64,000 bases of DNA, from positions 248,001 to 312,000 of the forward strand of contig NZ_JAPCWC010000006.1 of the NCBI RefSeq assembly GCF_026420865.1, read 5' to 3'. This document shows positions 25,611 through 35,594 of the stretch, in pieces (the first letter of the stretch is position 1; each line of letters begins with the position of its first letter). Origin of the DNA: Novosphingobium clariflavum (lineage in GTDB: Bacteria; Pseudomonadota; Alphaproteobacteria; Sphingomonadales; Sphingomonadaceae). The notes beneath the pieces were generated by a model. The model was not told where the DNA came from and searched no databases. It was given only the letters and a program-made list of their open reading frames with translations. A program made the translations under genes and the position numbers.

Positions 25611-27367
25611 GCGATTGCACCGTCGTCTGCGAAGGCCTGCGCAAGGTCTTCGCCGGGGCGGACGGCCGTCCGTTTGATGCCGTCCACGATCTGACGTTCT
25701 CGCTGAAGCGAGGAACGATTTCGGCCCTGGTGGGGCCGGACGGTGCGGGCAAGACCACGCTGATGCGCATGGTGAGCGGGCTGCTGAAGCCGGATGGCGG
25801 GTCGCTCGAAGTGTTGGGTACAGATGTCGCTGCCGATCCGCAGGCAGTTCAGAACCGTATCAGCTATATGCCGCAAAGATTTGGTCTTTATGAAGATCTT
25901 TCCGTTCAGGAAAATCTCGATCTTTATGCAGATCTTCACGGCGTGCCGCAGGAGGTGCGGGCCGAACGTTTCCGCCGCATGCTGGAAATGACCGATATGG
26001 CCCGCTTTACCGCGCGGGCAGCGGGCAATCTGTCGGGGGGCATGAAACAGAAGCTGGGGCTGGCCTGCACGCTCGTGCGCGTTCCCGACCTGCTTCTGCT
26101 GGACGAGCCGAGCGTGGGTGTCGACCCCCTGTCGCGCCGCGATCTCTGGGAGATCATCGAGCAGTTGATTGCCTCCGATGGCCTCAGTGTCCTCGTCAGT
26201 ACCGCCTACATGGACGAGGCGGGGCGCTGCGACGACGTGCTGGTCATGGATCACGGACGGCTGCTGGCCCAGGACCGGCCTCAGGCGATTACCGCAAGGG
26301 CAGCTGGCCTCACCTATCGCGTCACGCCCGAACCCGGCACGCCTGCGCGCGATCTGCAGGCCAGACTGATCGATGCTCCGGAGCGGGTGGTGGATGCCGT
26401 GCCGCGCGGCGGCGCCGTCCGTTTTATCCGCCAGAGCGATTGCCCGGCGGACGGCATGGCGGATCTGCTCCAGGGGCGCCCGGTCGAACCGCGCGGCGAG
26501 GAGCTGGAAGACGCTTTCATGCTGCTGCTGCGCCAGCATGACGCCCCGAAGCCGAATGCGCCGCGCGATGCGGCAATCCCGGAAATACGGCTGGCGGCAA
26601 AGGAGGATGCCGCGGGCGAAGCGGTCATTCATGTGCGCGATCTGGTGCGCCGTTTCGGGGATTTCACGGCCGTCGCCAATACCTCGTTCGATGTCCGGCG
26701 CGGCGAGATATTCGGGTTGCTCGGCCCCAATGGCGCGGGCAAGACAACGACCTTCCGCATGCTGTGCGGATTGCTTCCGGCGACCAGCGGCACGCTGGAA
26801 GTCGCTGGCGTGAACTTGCGCCGTGCGCGCTCCGAGGCGCGGCGCAAGATCGGTTATGTGGCGCAGAAATTCTCGCTCTATGCCAATCTCACGGTGCGCG
26901 AGAACCTCGAATTTTTCGGCGGTGCCTATGGGCTGCGCGGGACTGTGCTGAAGCAGCGCGTCCACGCCATTCTCGATCAGTTCGGGCTCGACGGTGCGGC
27001 GGCCAGCGGGGCTTTGCCTCACGGCTACAAGCAGCGCCTCGCCATGGCGGCGGGCCTCGTGCACGCGCCGGAGATCCTGTTCCTCGACGAACCGACCAGC
27101 GGCATCGATCCGCTGGCGCGCCGGGCGTTCTGGCGCACGATCACATCGCTGTCGCAATCGGGGGTGACCGTGATCGTCACCACCCACTTCATGGAAGAGG
27201 CCGAGTATTGCGACCGCATCGCCATCCAGGACGCAGGCCGCATGCTGGCACTTGGCACTCCCCGGCAAGTGCGCGAGCAGGCTGGCGGTGAAAGCGTGGA
27301 CGACATGAACCAAGCCTTCATCGCCATCGTCGAGCAGGGCCGGGTCAAGGGAAGGTCCGCGGCATGA
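25607..27367 (+). CDS. Double ATP-binding subunit of ABC-2 exporter (YbhF-like)
   Basis: A 586-residue protein with two fused ABC ATPase domains. The first has Walker A GPDGAGKTT near residue 45, signature LSGGMKQKLGLA and Walker B LLLDEPSVGVDP. The second has Walker A GPNGAGKTT, but its signature is LPHGYKQ instead of LSGGQ, followed by FLDEPTSGIDP. The asymmetry suggests one of the two composite sites is less active. GTG start overlapping the adaptor stop by 4 bp, and stop overlapping the first permease ATG. An AT-rich patch with unusual codons lies at about 25850-25940 in the conserved YMPQRFGLYEDLSV block. Confidence 0.9.
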   Translation: MSDCTVVCEGLRKVFAGADGRPFDAVHDLTFSLKRGTISALVGPDGAGKTTLMRMVSGLLKPDGGSLEVLGTDVAADPQAVQNRISYMPQRFGLYEDLSVQENLDLYADLHGVPQEVRAERFRRMLEMTDMARFTARAAGNLSGGMKQKLGLACTLVRVPDLLLLDEPSVGVDPLSRRDLWEIIEQLIASDGLSVLVSTAYMDEAGRCDDVLVMDHGRLLAQDRPQAITARAAGLTYRVTPEPGTPARDLQARLIDAPERVVDAVPRGGAVRFIRQSDCPADGMADLLQGRPVEPRGEELEDAFMLLLRQHDAPKPNAPRDAAIPEIRLAAKEDAAGEAVIHVRDLVRRFGDFTAVANTSFDVRRGEIFGLLGPNGAGKTTTFRMLCGLLPATSGTLEVAGVNLRRARSEARRKIGYVAQKFSLYANLTVRENLEFFGGAYGLRGTVLKQRVHAILDQFGLDGAAASGALPHGYKQRLAMAAGLVHAPEILFLDEPTSGIDPLARRAFWRTITSLSQSGVTVIVTTHFMEEAEYCDRIAIQDAGRMLALGTPRQVREQAGGESVDDMNQAFIAIVEQGRVKGRSAA

Positions 27368-28512
27368 GCGATGCGCGCAACACCTCCGCGGACGACAGCG
27401 GCTTCACCACCCGTCTGGTCGCCCTGGTGCGCAAGGAAACCCGCCAGATGCTGCGCGATCGCAGCAACCTGATGGTGGGGTTGTTGCTACCGGTCGTGCT
27501 GATCCTGCTGTTCGGTTATGGCCTCTCGTTCGACGTCAGGGATGCGCCGGTTGCACTGGTGATCCAGGATCGCTCCGAAACTGTGAGCGAGCTGGTGTCG
27601 GGGCTGCGCGGTTCGCCGTACCTCGACCCTGTCGACGTCCAGACGATGGAGGAGGCCAGCCGGATGCTTGTGGATGGCAAGGTGGATGCCATCGTCCAGA
27701 TCCCCGGCGATTTCGCCAGTCGCCAGGTGAAGGGCGGTGCGCAGGTGCAGCTCGTCCTCAACGGCGTCGATTCGACCACGGCGCAGACGCTCGAGGCCTA
27801 TGTGCAGGGCGCTATCGCCACCGCCATGGCTCGGCAGGCGGATCGCGGCGGTGGTATGGCCACTGGCACGGTCACGCTGATGACCCGGACCTGGTTCAAC
27901 GAGGAAGGCAACAGCCGCTGGTACCTGGTGCCGGGCCTCGTCGTGCTGATCATGACGCTGGTCGGCGCCTTCCTCAGTTCGCTGCTGATCGCGCGCGAAT
28001 GGGAGCGCGGCACGCTGGAGGCGCTGTTCGTCACGCCGGTGCGGCCGCTGGAACTCGTGCTTGCCAAACTGGCCCCGTATATCATCATCGGCCTGATCGA
28101 TCTGGCGATGTGCATCATCGCGGCGGTCGTGCTGTTTGCCGTGCCGATCCGCGGGTCACTGGTGGCGATCGTCCTGGTGTCTTTCCTCTATCTGCTGGTG
28201 TCGCTGTTGGTGGGACTGCTGATATCCGGCGTTACCCGCAACCAGTTCGCGGCCAGCCAGGTGGCCCTGCTCGCCAGCTTCATGCCGGCGCTGATGCTGT
28301 CCGGTTTCGTCTTCGATCTCCGCAACATTCCGCTCGCCGTCCGCATCGTTGCGGAAATTCTTCCGGCAACGCACTTTATGGGCGTGATTAAGACGCTGTT
28401 CCTCGCGGGCACCGACTGGGGCTTGGTCGCCCGCAACAGCGCAATCCTGCTAGGCTATATCGTCGTTCTCACATTCCTTACGCGCAGAACATTGCGCAAG
28501 CGGCTGGGCTGA
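27364..28512 (+). CDS. ABC-2 type membrane permease (YbhS-like)
   Basis: A 382-residue ABC-2 permease. One N-terminal helix (about residues 37-55) is followed by a large periplasmic domain to about residue 180, then five more helices ending near residue 370. The blocks RSNLMVGLLLPVVLILLFGY and AREWERGTLEALFVTPV are typical. It pairs with the next permease to form the membrane channel energised by the double ATPase. It overlaps the ATPase gene by 4 bp. Confidence 0.9.
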   Translation: MSDARNTSADDSGFTTRLVALVRKETRQMLRDRSNLMVGLLLPVVLILLFGYGLSFDVRDAPVALVIQDRSETVSELVSGLRGSPYLDPVDVQTMEEASRMLVDGKVDAIVQIPGDFASRQVKGGAQVQLVLNGVDSTTAQTLEAYVQGAIATAMARQADRGGGMATGTVTLMTRTWFNEEGNSRWYLVPGLVVLIMTLVGAFLSSLLIAREWERGTLEALFVTPVRPLELVLAKLAPYIIIGLIDLAMCIIAAVVLFAVPIRGSLVAIVLVSFLYLLVSLLVGLLISGVTRNQFAASQVALLASFMPALMLSGFVFDLRNIPLAVRIVAEILPATHFMGVIKTLFLAGTDWGLVARNSAILLGYIVVLTFLTRRTLRKRLG

Positions 28513-28516
28513 CGCG

Positions 28517-29665
28517 ATGGACCGTGAATCCGGCCGCGCTCTGCCTCCTATGTTGGCCTCGGTCCTCGGGTGGCTGGGGGAAGTTGCCTTCCTGTTCCGC
28601 AAGGAAGTGCTGGCGCTTTTCAAGGATCCCGCCAACCGCATCATCCTGTTCGCGCCGGCTTTCATCCAGACCTTGCTGTTCGGCTATGGCGCGATCCTCG
28701 ATCTGCAACATGTGCCCTATGCCGTGCTTGACCAGAGCCGGGGTCAGGCTGCCAGCGAACTCATCGCGCGGCTTGACGGGACGGGGGTGTTCACCCGGCA
28801 GGCGACGCTTGTGAGCGCCAACCAGATCGCACCGCTGATAGACCGTCAGAAGGTGCTGATGGCCGTCACCATTCCTGCTGATTTCGATCGCAAGCTGGCC
28901 AGCGGGGGCAATGGCGAGGTGCAAGTCGTGTTCGACGGTCGCAATTCGACGACGGCGGGGGCTGCGGCGTCCTACGTCAGTGCCGTGGTGCGGGCGCTCA
29001 ATGCCTCGCGCTCGGGCGGGCAGGGGGTCGCCGTCGTACGGCGCGCCTGGTTCAACCCCAACCTGGAGTCGCGCTGGCAGATCATGCCGGCCATGATCGC
29101 GACGCTGTCGATGCTTCAGACCATGCTGCTGGCAGCCCTTTCGGTGGCGCGCGAGCGGGAGCAGGGGACGTTCGACCAGCTTCTCGTCACGCCGATGACA
29201 CCCTTGCAGATACTGGTCGGCAAGGCGCTGCCATCCATCGTCGTCGGGCTCCTGCAATCGACGATCGTGATGCTGATCGTGTTGCTCTGGTTCCGGATAC
29301 CGATGAGCGGTTCGCCGTTCCTCCTGTATTTTGGCCTTCTTTGCTTCAATATCGCCGCAGTCGGCATCGGCATGACGCTATCGGCTTTCGCGCTGAACAT
29401 GCAGCAGGCGATGCTGTATTCCTTCGTGCTGATCATGCCGCTGACCTTGCTGTCCGGCTTGTTGACCCCCATCCGCAACATGCCGCTGGTTCTCCAATAT
29501 GCGACTTATGTGAACCCGCTGAGGTTCGGGGTCGCCATCGTACGCCGGGTCTACCTTGAAGGCGCCGGACTCGGCGAGATCGCCATCAACTTCGTGCCGC
29601 TACTCGCGGTCGCGGCGGTGACCCTGCCGCTTTCCGCGTGGCTGTTCCGCCACCGGCTTTCCTGA
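28517..29665 (+). CDS. ABC-2 type membrane permease (YbhR-like)
   Basis: A 382-residue paralogue of the preceding permease, 4 bp downstream. It shows the same arrangement: FAPAFIQTLLFGYGAI as the first helix, a periplasmic domain, then AREREQGTFDQLLVTPMTPL before the helical bundle. Its C-terminus ends LPLSAWLFRHRLS. Together with its neighbour it forms a heterodimeric transmembrane unit. YbhFSR-type exporters are linked to drug and sodium tolerance, but the substrate of this one is unknown. Confidence 0.9.
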   Translation: MDRESGRALPPMLASVLGWLGEVAFLFRKEVLALFKDPANRIILFAPAFIQTLLFGYGAILDLQHVPYAVLDQSRGQAASELIARLDGTGVFTRQATLVSANQIAPLIDRQKVLMAVTIPADFDRKLASGGNGEVQVVFDGRNSTTAGAAASYVSAVVRALNASRSGGQGVAVVRRAWFNPNLESRWQIMPAMIATLSMLQTMLLAALSVAREREQGTFDQLLVTPMTPLQILVGKALPSIVVGLLQSTIVMLIVLLWFRIPMSGSPFLLYFGLLCFNIAAVGIGMTLSAFALNMQQAMLYSFVLIMPLTLLSGLLTPIRNMPLVLQYATYVNPLRFGVAIVRRVYLEGAGLGEIAINFVPLLAVAAVTLPLSAWLFRHRLS

Positions 29666-29677
29666 GGATAATTGGCC

Positions 29678-31183
29678 ATGTCTCGTGCCCGGACCATTGC
29701 CTGGCTGCCGGTTGGCGGCGCGCTTGCTCTCTGCCTCGGCATGTCGGCCTGCACGGTGGGCCCGAATTTCAAGGCGCCGGTGGTGGTCGCCCCCGGCGAT
29801 TGGTCGCAGTGGCGCAGTGGGAGCGGCGATGTTGTTGCCGTTCCGGCAGGGACGCAGGCGATGCCGGCGCAGTGGTGGACTTTGCTTGGCGATCCTGTTC
29901 TGGACGATTTGGAGCGCAGGGCCCTGGCTGCCAGTCCCGATCTTCAGACGGCGGCGCTTCATTATGCCCAGGCCCGGGCCCAGCGCGGGGGAATCGCCTC
30001 CGCGGCTCTGCCGCAAGTCAACGCCAGCGGCGGCGTGACGCGTGAACGCATGAGCGAGAACGGTGCGTCTACGCGCCTGTTCAATGCCCTTGCCGGCTCC
30101 AATCGGGACGAGATCACCAAGGTCATCGGTGATCCGTTCACCGACTATCAGGCCGGCTTCGATGCGGGGTGGGAAATCGACCTCTGGGGCAAGGTCCGGC
30201 GTTCGGTCGAGGCGGCGGATGCCGGCGTCGATCAGCAGGGTGCCTTGCTGGACCTCACGCGGCTGGCGGTTACCGCTGAAGTCGCGCAGGCCTATTTTGC
30301 CATGCGAAGCGCCCAGATGCAGGTCCGGGCAGCGTCCGATGACATCTCTCTCCTGCAAAGCCGGGTCGAGCTCACTCGCGCGCGGATGGCTGGAGGCCTG
30401 AGCGATCACGCCGCGATCGAAACCGATTCCGCAAGCTTGCGCGCCTCGCAGGTCGGTCTTCCGAAGGCACGGGCCGAGGAGGCGGTGCAGGCCAATCGAA
30501 TCGCCGTTGCACTCGGCGTGCAGCCCGGGGGCTTGCGCGACTTGTTGAAACCGGCGCCGTTCGGCCCGATGCCGCCGGGCCTGCCCGACATGTCCCTTGG
30601 GTTGCCATCCGAAGTGGCGCTTCGGCGGCCCGACGTGCGGGCTGCCGAAGCAAGGCTCCATGCGGCAACCGCGCAGATCGGCGTGGCGACGGCTGACCTC
30701 TATCCGAGCATCACGCTCGGCGGCGGGTTTGCCCTGGAAAGCTATCGCGCGCAGAACCTGTTCGACTGGGCGAGCCGGACCTGGCAGATCGGCCCCAGCC
30801 TCAGCCTGCCGCTATTCGATGGTGGCCGTCGCCGCGCGGCGGTACAGGTCCGCAAGCTGGAAGAGCGCGAGGCTGCTGTGAATTTCCAGGTCACGGTGCT
30901 GAAGGCCTGGCAGGAGATCGACGATGCGCTGACCGGCTATACGGCTGAATGGCAGGTCCGTTCCGACCTCGCGATGCGGCTGGATCACGCAGGGGCGCAT
31001 GCCGCGCTGGTGGAGGCGCGCCACCGGGCAGGGCAGGTCAACTACCTTCCGGTGATCGACGCTCGCCGTGCGGTTGTGGGGGCACAGCGGGATCTGGACG
31101 AGAGCGATGCCCGGCTGCGAACCCGCCTAGCTGCCATCAACAAGGCCATCGGCAATGTTCCACCGAGTGATCCGCCCGCTTGA
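29678..31183 (+). CDS. NodT-family outer-membrane efflux lipoprotein
   Basis: A 501-residue OMF lipoprotein of the same family as the NodT gene at 13535. The signal peptide ends in lipobox GMSAC with the acylated cysteine at residue 25. Typical stretches are the N-terminal PAQWWTLLGDPVLDDLERRA and the later RRPDVRAAEARLHAATAQIG. I chose ATG 29678, which lies 9-10 nt after AGGA; an in-frame TTG at 29672 is less well spaced. It is 12 bp after the second permease gene, so the operon encodes a complete tripartite ABC efflux machine. Confidence 0.9.
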   Translation: MSRARTIAWLPVGGALALCLGMSACTVGPNFKAPVVVAPGDWSQWRSGSGDVVAVPAGTQAMPAQWWTLLGDPVLDDLERRALAASPDLQTAALHYAQARAQRGGIASAALPQVNASGGVTRERMSENGASTRLFNALAGSNRDEITKVIGDPFTDYQAGFDAGWEIDLWGKVRRSVEAADAGVDQQGALLDLTRLAVTAEVAQAYFAMRSAQMQVRAASDDISLLQSRVELTRARMAGGLSDHAAIETDSASLRASQVGLPKARAEEAVQANRIAVALGVQPGGLRDLLKPAPFGPMPPGLPDMSLGLPSEVALRRPDVRAAEARLHAATAQIGVATADLYPSITLGGGFALESYRAQNLFDWASRTWQIGPSLSLPLFDGGRRRAAVQVRKLEEREAAVNFQVTVLKAWQEIDDALTGYTAEWQVRSDLAMRLDHAGAHAALVEARHRAGQVNYLPVIDARRAVVGAQRDLDESDARLRTRLAAINKAIGNVPPSDPPA

Positions 31184-31323
31184 TGTTGCTGGCGCGTAAA
31201 ACTTATCAACACCTAAATTGTTCATTTTGCGGTGCAGCGTGGCGCGCAGGTCTGTCGCTGGTGGGGGCGAATCGGGTAATATTCGTGCTTGCAACGCGGA
31301 ATCACTTGTGATTCTATCACGGC

Positions 31324-31638
31324 ATGAGGGCCATGCATCACGACAACAACCTTGCGAAAGAGCGACTGGTTCAGGGCGGTGCCCTGGCCCTGCTTCTGCT
31401 CATGGGTGGTTTCGTAATCGCCGGACCCAGTGGCGTGCTCGCCTGGGGCGAAAATCAGCGTCTTCTTGAGCAGCGCCACGAAAAGCTGGCTGAACTGGAA
31501 GGCCAGCGCGATCGACTGAAAAATCGCGTTGCCTTGCTCGATTCCAGCAAGGTTGACCCCGATCTTGCCGGTGAACTGCTGCGCTCGAACCTCAATGTGG
31601 CGCGCCCTGATGAAATGGTCATGCTGATCAAGCGCTGA
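31324..31638 (+). CDS. ftsB: FtsB/DivIC-like septum formation protein
   Basis: A 104-residue bitopic protein. One transmembrane helix (about residues 17-35) is followed by an acidic/basic coiled coil (EQRHEKLAELEGQRDRLKNR, residues 49-68) and a short C-terminal region ending DEMVMLIKR. This is the FtsB/DivIC pattern that bridges FtsL and FtsQ in the divisome. It lies between an efflux operon and pdhA on the same strand; FtsB upstream of pyruvate dehydrogenase is a recurrent alphaproteobacterial neighbourhood. Two in-frame ATGs (31324 and 31333) are possible starts, neither with a strong Shine-Dalgarno. Confidence 0.8.
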   Translation: MRAMHHDNNLAKERLVQGGALALLLLMGGFVIAGPSGVLAWGENQRLLEQRHEKLAELEGQRDRLKNRVALLDSSKVDPDLAGELLRSNLNVARPDEMVMLIKR

Positions 31639-31675
31639 TTTTGCGCCTTTCAGGGCTTTGCTCCTAAGCTTCGTT

Positions 31676-31688
31676 CAGCATCATGCTG
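31676..31688. promoter_or_regulatory. Palindrome in the ftsB-pdhA gap
   Basis: CAGCAT and ATGCTG flank a single central C in the 179-bp gap. A TATAAG hexamer at 31774-31779, 38 bp before the pdhA start, could be a -10 element, though no good -35 is visible. Both are candidates only. Confidence 0.25.
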
Positions 31689-31817
31689 CGATGCAACATT
31701 TCCATTCGCCATAATTTTTGTGCCGGGTACGGCAAATTTCCGTCATCGCGCTTCCGATTTCCGTCCGGCGTCCTATAAGCGGCCGGTAATCAATCGCACC
31801 AACGATGGGGAGTCCCG

Positions 31818-32906
31818 TTGCCCAAAGCTAAGAGTGACGCCGGGTCCGGCGCCGAGCCAGCAGCCGTAGTACCGGCACAGGACGAAGACTTTGCGCTGCG
31901 CAGCCTCCAGGAAGCCCTGGAAGCCGACAAGCGCTACAAGCCCAGCAAGGAAGAGCTGCTTCACTTCTATGAGCAGATGCTGCTCATCCGCCGCTTCGAG
32001 GAACGCGCAGGCCAGCTTTACGGCTTGGGCCTGATCGGCGGTTTCTGTCACCTCTACATCGGCCAGGAAGCCGTTGCCGTGGGCCTGCAGTCCGCGCTCG
32101 ACGGTGAACGCGATTCGGTCATCACCGGCTATCGCGACCACGGCCACATGCTTGCCTACGGCATCGATCCGAAGGTGATCATGGCCGAGTTGACCGGCCG
32201 CGCTGCCGGTATCTCGCGCGGCAAGGGCGGCTCGATGCACATGTTCAGCGTCGAGCATAAGTTCTACGGCGGCCACGGCATCGTCGGCGCGCAGGTCTCG
32301 CTCGGCGCAGGCCTCGCTTTCGCGCACAAGTACCGTGAAGACGGCGGCGTCGCGATGGCCTACTTCGGCGACGGCGCAGCCAACCAGGGCCAGGTCTACG
32401 AGAGCTTCAACATGGCGGCTCTCTGGAAGCTGCCGATCATCTTCGTGATCGAAAACAACGGCTACGCCATGGGCACCGCCGTGAAGCGCGGCTCGGCCGA
32501 GACGCACTTCTACCGTCGCGGCACCGCGTTCCGTATCCCTGGCATGCAGGTCGACGGCATGGACGTGCTTGAAGTCCGCAAGGCTGCTGAAGTGGCTCTG
32601 GAATATGTCCGCGCAGGCAACGGTCCGGTTCTGATGGAATTGAACACGTACCGCTATCGCGGCCACTCGATGTCGGATCCGGCGAAGTACCGCAGCCGCG
32701 AGGAAGTTCAGGACGTGCGTGAAAAGCGCGACCCGATCGATCACGCGAAGAACGAACTGATCGCCATGGGCGTGGATGAAGCCGCGCTCAAGGACATCGA
32801 CAAGCGCGTGCGTGCGGCCGTCGCCGAATCGGCTGACTTTGCCGAAAATTCGCCCGAGCCCGAAGCTGCTGAACTTTATACTGACGTCCTGGTGGAGCGC
32901 TACTGA
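31818..32906 (+). CDS. pdhA: Pyruvate dehydrogenase E1 component, alpha subunit
   Basis: A 362-residue thiamine-diphosphate enzyme subunit. The TPP/Mg site is [15 protein letters not shown] at residues 184-198 with N213/N214. [19 protein letters not shown] near residues 275-293 is the serine-containing loop seen in E1 alpha. It decarboxylates pyruvate and, with E1 beta, reductively acetylates the lipoyl arm. The start is TTG at 31818, with GGGGAG 5 nt upstream. Its TGA shares one base with the ATG of pdhB. Confidence 0.95.
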   Translation: MPKAKSDAGSGAEPAAVVPAQDEDFALRSLQEALEADKRYKPSKEELLHFYEQMLLIRRFEERAGQLYGLGLIGGFCHLYIGQEAVAVGLQSALDGERDSVITGYRDHGHMLAYGIDPKVIMAELTGRAAGISRGKGGSMHMFSVEHKFYGGHGIVGAQVSLGAGLAFAHKYREDGGVAMAYFGDGAANQGQVYESFNMAALWKLPIIFVIENNGYAMGTAVKRGSAETHFYRRGTAFRIPGMQVDGMDVLEVRKAAEVALEYVRAGNGPVLMELNTYRYRGHSMSDPAKYRSREEVQDVREKRDPIDHAKNELIAMGVDEAALKDIDKRVRAAVAESADFAENSPEPEAAELYTDVLVERY

Positions 32907-34261
32907 TGGCGATCGAACTGAAGATGCCGGCGCTCTCTCCTACGATGGAAGAGGGCAAGCTTGCCCGCTGGCTGGTAAAGGAAGGCGACGAAGTCACTTC
33001 GGGTGACATCATCGCCGAAATCGAGACCGACAAGGCGACGATGGAATTCGAAGCCGTCGATGAAGGCACCGTCGGCAAGCTGCTTGTGGCCGAAGGCACC
33101 GACGGCGTGAAGGTTGGAACCGTGATCGCGGTTCTCGCCGGTGAAGGCGAAGATGCTTCGACCGTCTCGGCCGCTGCACCCAAGGCCGAGGCTGCTCCTG
33201 CTGCCGGCGCGGCTGCGGCTCGCCCCGAAGCACCTGCTCCGGTTGCGAAGAAGGATACTGAGGTTCCTTACGGCACCAACATGAAGACCTCGACTGTCCG
33301 CGAAGCTCTGCGCGACGCGATGGCGGAGGAAATGCGCCGCGACGACCGCGTCTTCGTGATGGGCGAGGAAGTGGCCGAATACCAGGGTGCCTACAAGGTG
33401 ACCCAGGGGCTGCTCGAGGAGTTCGGTCCGCGCCGCGTGATCGATACCCCGATCACCGAGTACGGCTTTGCCGGTATCGGCACCGGCGCCGCGATGGGCG
33501 GTCTGCGTCCGGTCATCGAGTTCATGACGTTCAACTTCGCCATGCAGGCGATTGACCACATCATCAACTCGGCCGCCAAGACCAACTACATGTCTGGCGG
33601 CCAGATGCGCTGCCCGGTCGTGTTCCGTGGTCCCAACGGTGCCGCCGCCCGCGTCGGCGCGCAGCACTCGCAGAACTATGGTCCGTGGTACGCCAACGTG
33701 CCGGGTCTGGTCGTCATCGCGCCTTATGACGCGTCGGACGCCAAGGGCCTGCTCAAGGCGGCGATCCGCAGCGAGGATCCGGTCGTGTTCCTTGAGAACG
33801 AACTGGTCTATGGCCGCACCTTCGAACTGCCCGAACTCGATGATCACGTCCTGCCGATCGGCAAGGCGCGCATCATGCGCGAAGGCAAGGACGTGACCAT
33901 CGTGTCCTACTCGATCGGCGTCGGCCTTGCGCTCGAAGCTGCCGAGCAACTGGCCGGTGAAGGCATCGATGCCGAAGTGATCGACCTTCGCACCCTGCGT
34001 CCGCTCGACAAGGAAACCGTGCTGGCCAGCCTCGCCAAGACGAACCGCATGGTCGTCGCGGAAGAAGGCTTCCCGGTCTGCTCGATCGCTTCGGAAATCA
34101 TCGCGATCTGCATGGAAGACGGCTTCGACGACCTCGATGCCCCGGTTGTCCGCGTCTGCAACGAAGACGTGCCGCTGCCTTATGCGGCCAACCTCGAGAA
34201 GCTGGCGCTGATCGATACGCCGCGCATCGTCGAGGCGGTCCGCAAGGTCTGCTATCGCTGA
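32906..34261 (+). CDS. pdhB: Pyruvate dehydrogenase E1 component, beta subunit with N-terminal lipoyl domain
   Basis: A 451-residue E1 beta. Residues 1-80 form a lipoyl domain ([20 protein letters not shown]) with the lipoylated lysine K43 in ETDKATMEF. An Ala/Pro-rich linker follows to about residue 115, then the transketolase pyrimidine and C-terminal domains ([20 protein letters not shown] and later [15 protein letters not shown]). The lipoyl-E1beta fusion is the known alphaproteobacterial form. It overlaps pdhA by one base. The E2 and E3 genes are not in this window. A terminator follows at 34285. Confidence 0.95.
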   Translation: MAIELKMPALSPTMEEGKLARWLVKEGDEVTSGDIIAEIETDKATMEFEAVDEGTVGKLLVAEGTDGVKVGTVIAVLAGEGEDASTVSAAAPKAEAAPAAGAAAARPEAPAPVAKKDTEVPYGTNMKTSTVREALRDAMAEEMRRDDRVFVMGEEVAEYQGAYKVTQGLLEEFGPRRVIDTPITEYGFAGIGTGAAMGGLRPVIEFMTFNFAMQAIDHIINSAAKTNYMSGGQMRCPVVFRGPNGAAARVGAQHSQNYGPWYANVPGLVVIAPYDASDAKGLLKAAIRSEDPVVFLENELVYGRTFELPELDDHVLPIGKARIMREGKDVTIVSYSIGVGLALEAAEQLAGEGIDAEVIDLRTLRPLDKETVLASLAKTNRMVVAEEGFPVCSIASEIIAICMEDGFDDLDAPVVRVCNEDVPLPYAANLEKLALIDTPRIVEAVRKVCYR

Positions 34262-34284
34262 TCCAGCCTCGCGGCTGACATGTG

Positions 34285-34318
34285 AAACGGCGGCGAGGCT
34301 CAGGCTTCGCCGCCGTTT
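34285..34318 (+). terminator. Terminator after pdhB
   Basis: A 12-bp perfect stem, AAACGGCGGCGA with TCGCCGCCGTTT, closes a 10-nt loop and ends in TTTT. It lies 23 bp after the pdhB stop. Confidence 0.85.
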
Positions 34319-34364
34319 TGCGTTACGGACTTGCGCGCGAGGCCGTGCGGGCTAGAGAGGCGGG

Positions 34365-35045
34365 GTGTTCGAGCCATCTGCCCCTTCAAGCCGCCCCGAA
34401 GATCTCTTGCTGCCTGCGCTGCCGCAGACCATGCAACTCGCGCTGGCCTATGCCCCTGTGCGGTCGAAGCTGCCGACGCTGGCGTTGCTGGCGCTCGATC
34501 AGCGCCTGGCGGGCTTGCTGCGCCATTCGCGCGAGCCGATGATGGCGCAGATCCGCCTGGCGTGGTGGCGTGAGACGCTGGATCGCGACGCGGCGGAATG
34601 GCCGGAGGGCGAGCCGCTGCTGGCCGCCTTGCGAAGCTGGAACGGCAAGCACCGTGCTCTTGTCGGCCTGGTCGATGGCTGGGAAGCGCTGACGGGAGAA
34701 GCCCCCTTGGCGCCCTCGGCTCTGGAAGAGATGGTGGATGGCCGTGCCGCTGCTTTTGGCGGGTTGGCCGAGGCGCTCGGTCGTGACGGCGAGGCGGGGG
34801 TTGCGCGCGCTCTCGGACGGCGCTGGGCTCTGGCCGATCTTGCCACCAAACTCAACCATCCAGGTGAAAGCGTGGTGGTGCGGCGTCTGGCTCAGGCCGA
34901 GGAGGGCCGGTTGGCGCGCGTTTCGCGGATGCTGCGTCCTCTCGCCGTGCTGGAAGGGCTGGCTAGCGAGAACATGGCCAATGGCGGGCATGGCTCCGCT
35001 AAAACCGTACTGAAGGCCATGAAGATCGGCCTGCTGGGGCGCTGA
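34365..35045 (+). CDS. Squalene/phytoene synthase family protein (NDUFAF6-like)
   Basis: A 226-residue protein with the family block REPMMAQIRLAWWRETLD at about residues 56-73, and a helical body. The two aspartate-rich prenyl-diphosphate motifs of true synthases are not clearly preserved. A non-catalytic or divergent role, as in the NDUFAF6 assembly-factor branch, is therefore possible. The start is GTG at 34365 with GAGAGG 4 nt upstream. No partner carotenoid or hopanoid genes lie beside it. Confidence 0.7.
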   Translation: MFEPSAPSSRPEDLLLPALPQTMQLALAYAPVRSKLPTLALLALDQRLAGLLRHSREPMMAQIRLAWWRETLDRDAAEWPEGEPLLAALRSWNGKHRALVGLVDGWEALTGEAPLAPSALEEMVDGRAAAFGGLAEALGRDGEAGVARALGRRWALADLATKLNHPGESVVVRRLAQAEEGRLARVSRMLRPLAVLEGLASENMANGGHGSAKTVLKAMKIGLLGR

Positions 35046-35128
35046 ATTGCCCGCGATAACAGTTATGTAATTTCCCTGGAATGCCGTGGTGAGGGGATAA
35101 GCCGCGCGCGACTTCAGGGAGTTTGGCG

Positions 35129-35593
35129 ATGCAGCGCTTCATCCTCGGCGGTGTGACAGTGCTTGTGCTACTGTCGCTGGGCTTGTTCTGGTGGCAGGGC
35201 CGGGCGGAAGTGGAGAAGGCCGCTCCGCCGCCGGCTGTGGTACAGGCGCAGCCACAGCCCACCGAAATACCCAGCGCCGATCTCGAAAACCTTGCTGGTC
35301 CCGAATTGCCGGAGGCAACGCCGCTGACGCGCGAACAGCGGCGTTTCTCGCGTTATGACTTCAATCGTGACGGCAGGATCACGCGCGAGGAGATGCTCTC
35401 GACGCGCACATCCGCATTCCGCAAGCTCGACAAGGACGGCAACAATCTGCTGACGTTCGAGGAATGGGCCGTGGCGACAGTCGACAAGTTTGACCATGCC
35501 GACGATGACCACGACCAGATCCTGACGCCCGAGGAGTTCCGGTCAACGGCTCCGCCACCGGCGAAACCAAAGCCCAGATGTTCCTGCAAATAG
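35129..35593 (+). CDS. Membrane-anchored EF-hand protein
   Basis: A 154-residue protein with an N-terminal signal anchor (about residues 4-22), a Pro/Ala/Gln-rich spacer to about residue 50, then three EF-hand-like loops: DFNRDGRITREE, DKDGNNLLTFEE and DDDHDQILTPEE. The spacing of acidic residues at loop positions 1, 3, 5 and 12 fits calcium binding. It ends in a cysteine-containing RCSCK tail. I chose ATG 35129 because AGGGAG sits 7 nt upstream; an in-frame TTG is two codons earlier. It is convergent with trmFO, 1 bp apart. Role unknown; a periplasmic calcium sensor or buffer is the obvious reading. Confidence 0.8.
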   Translation: MQRFILGGVTVLVLLSLGLFWWQGRAEVEKAAPPPAVVQAQPQPTEIPSADLENLAGPELPEATPLTREQRRFSRYDFNRDGRITREEMLSTRTSAFRKLDKDGNNLLTFEEWAVATVDKFDHADDDHDQILTPEEFRSTAPPPAKPKPRCSCK

Positions 35594-35594
35594 C

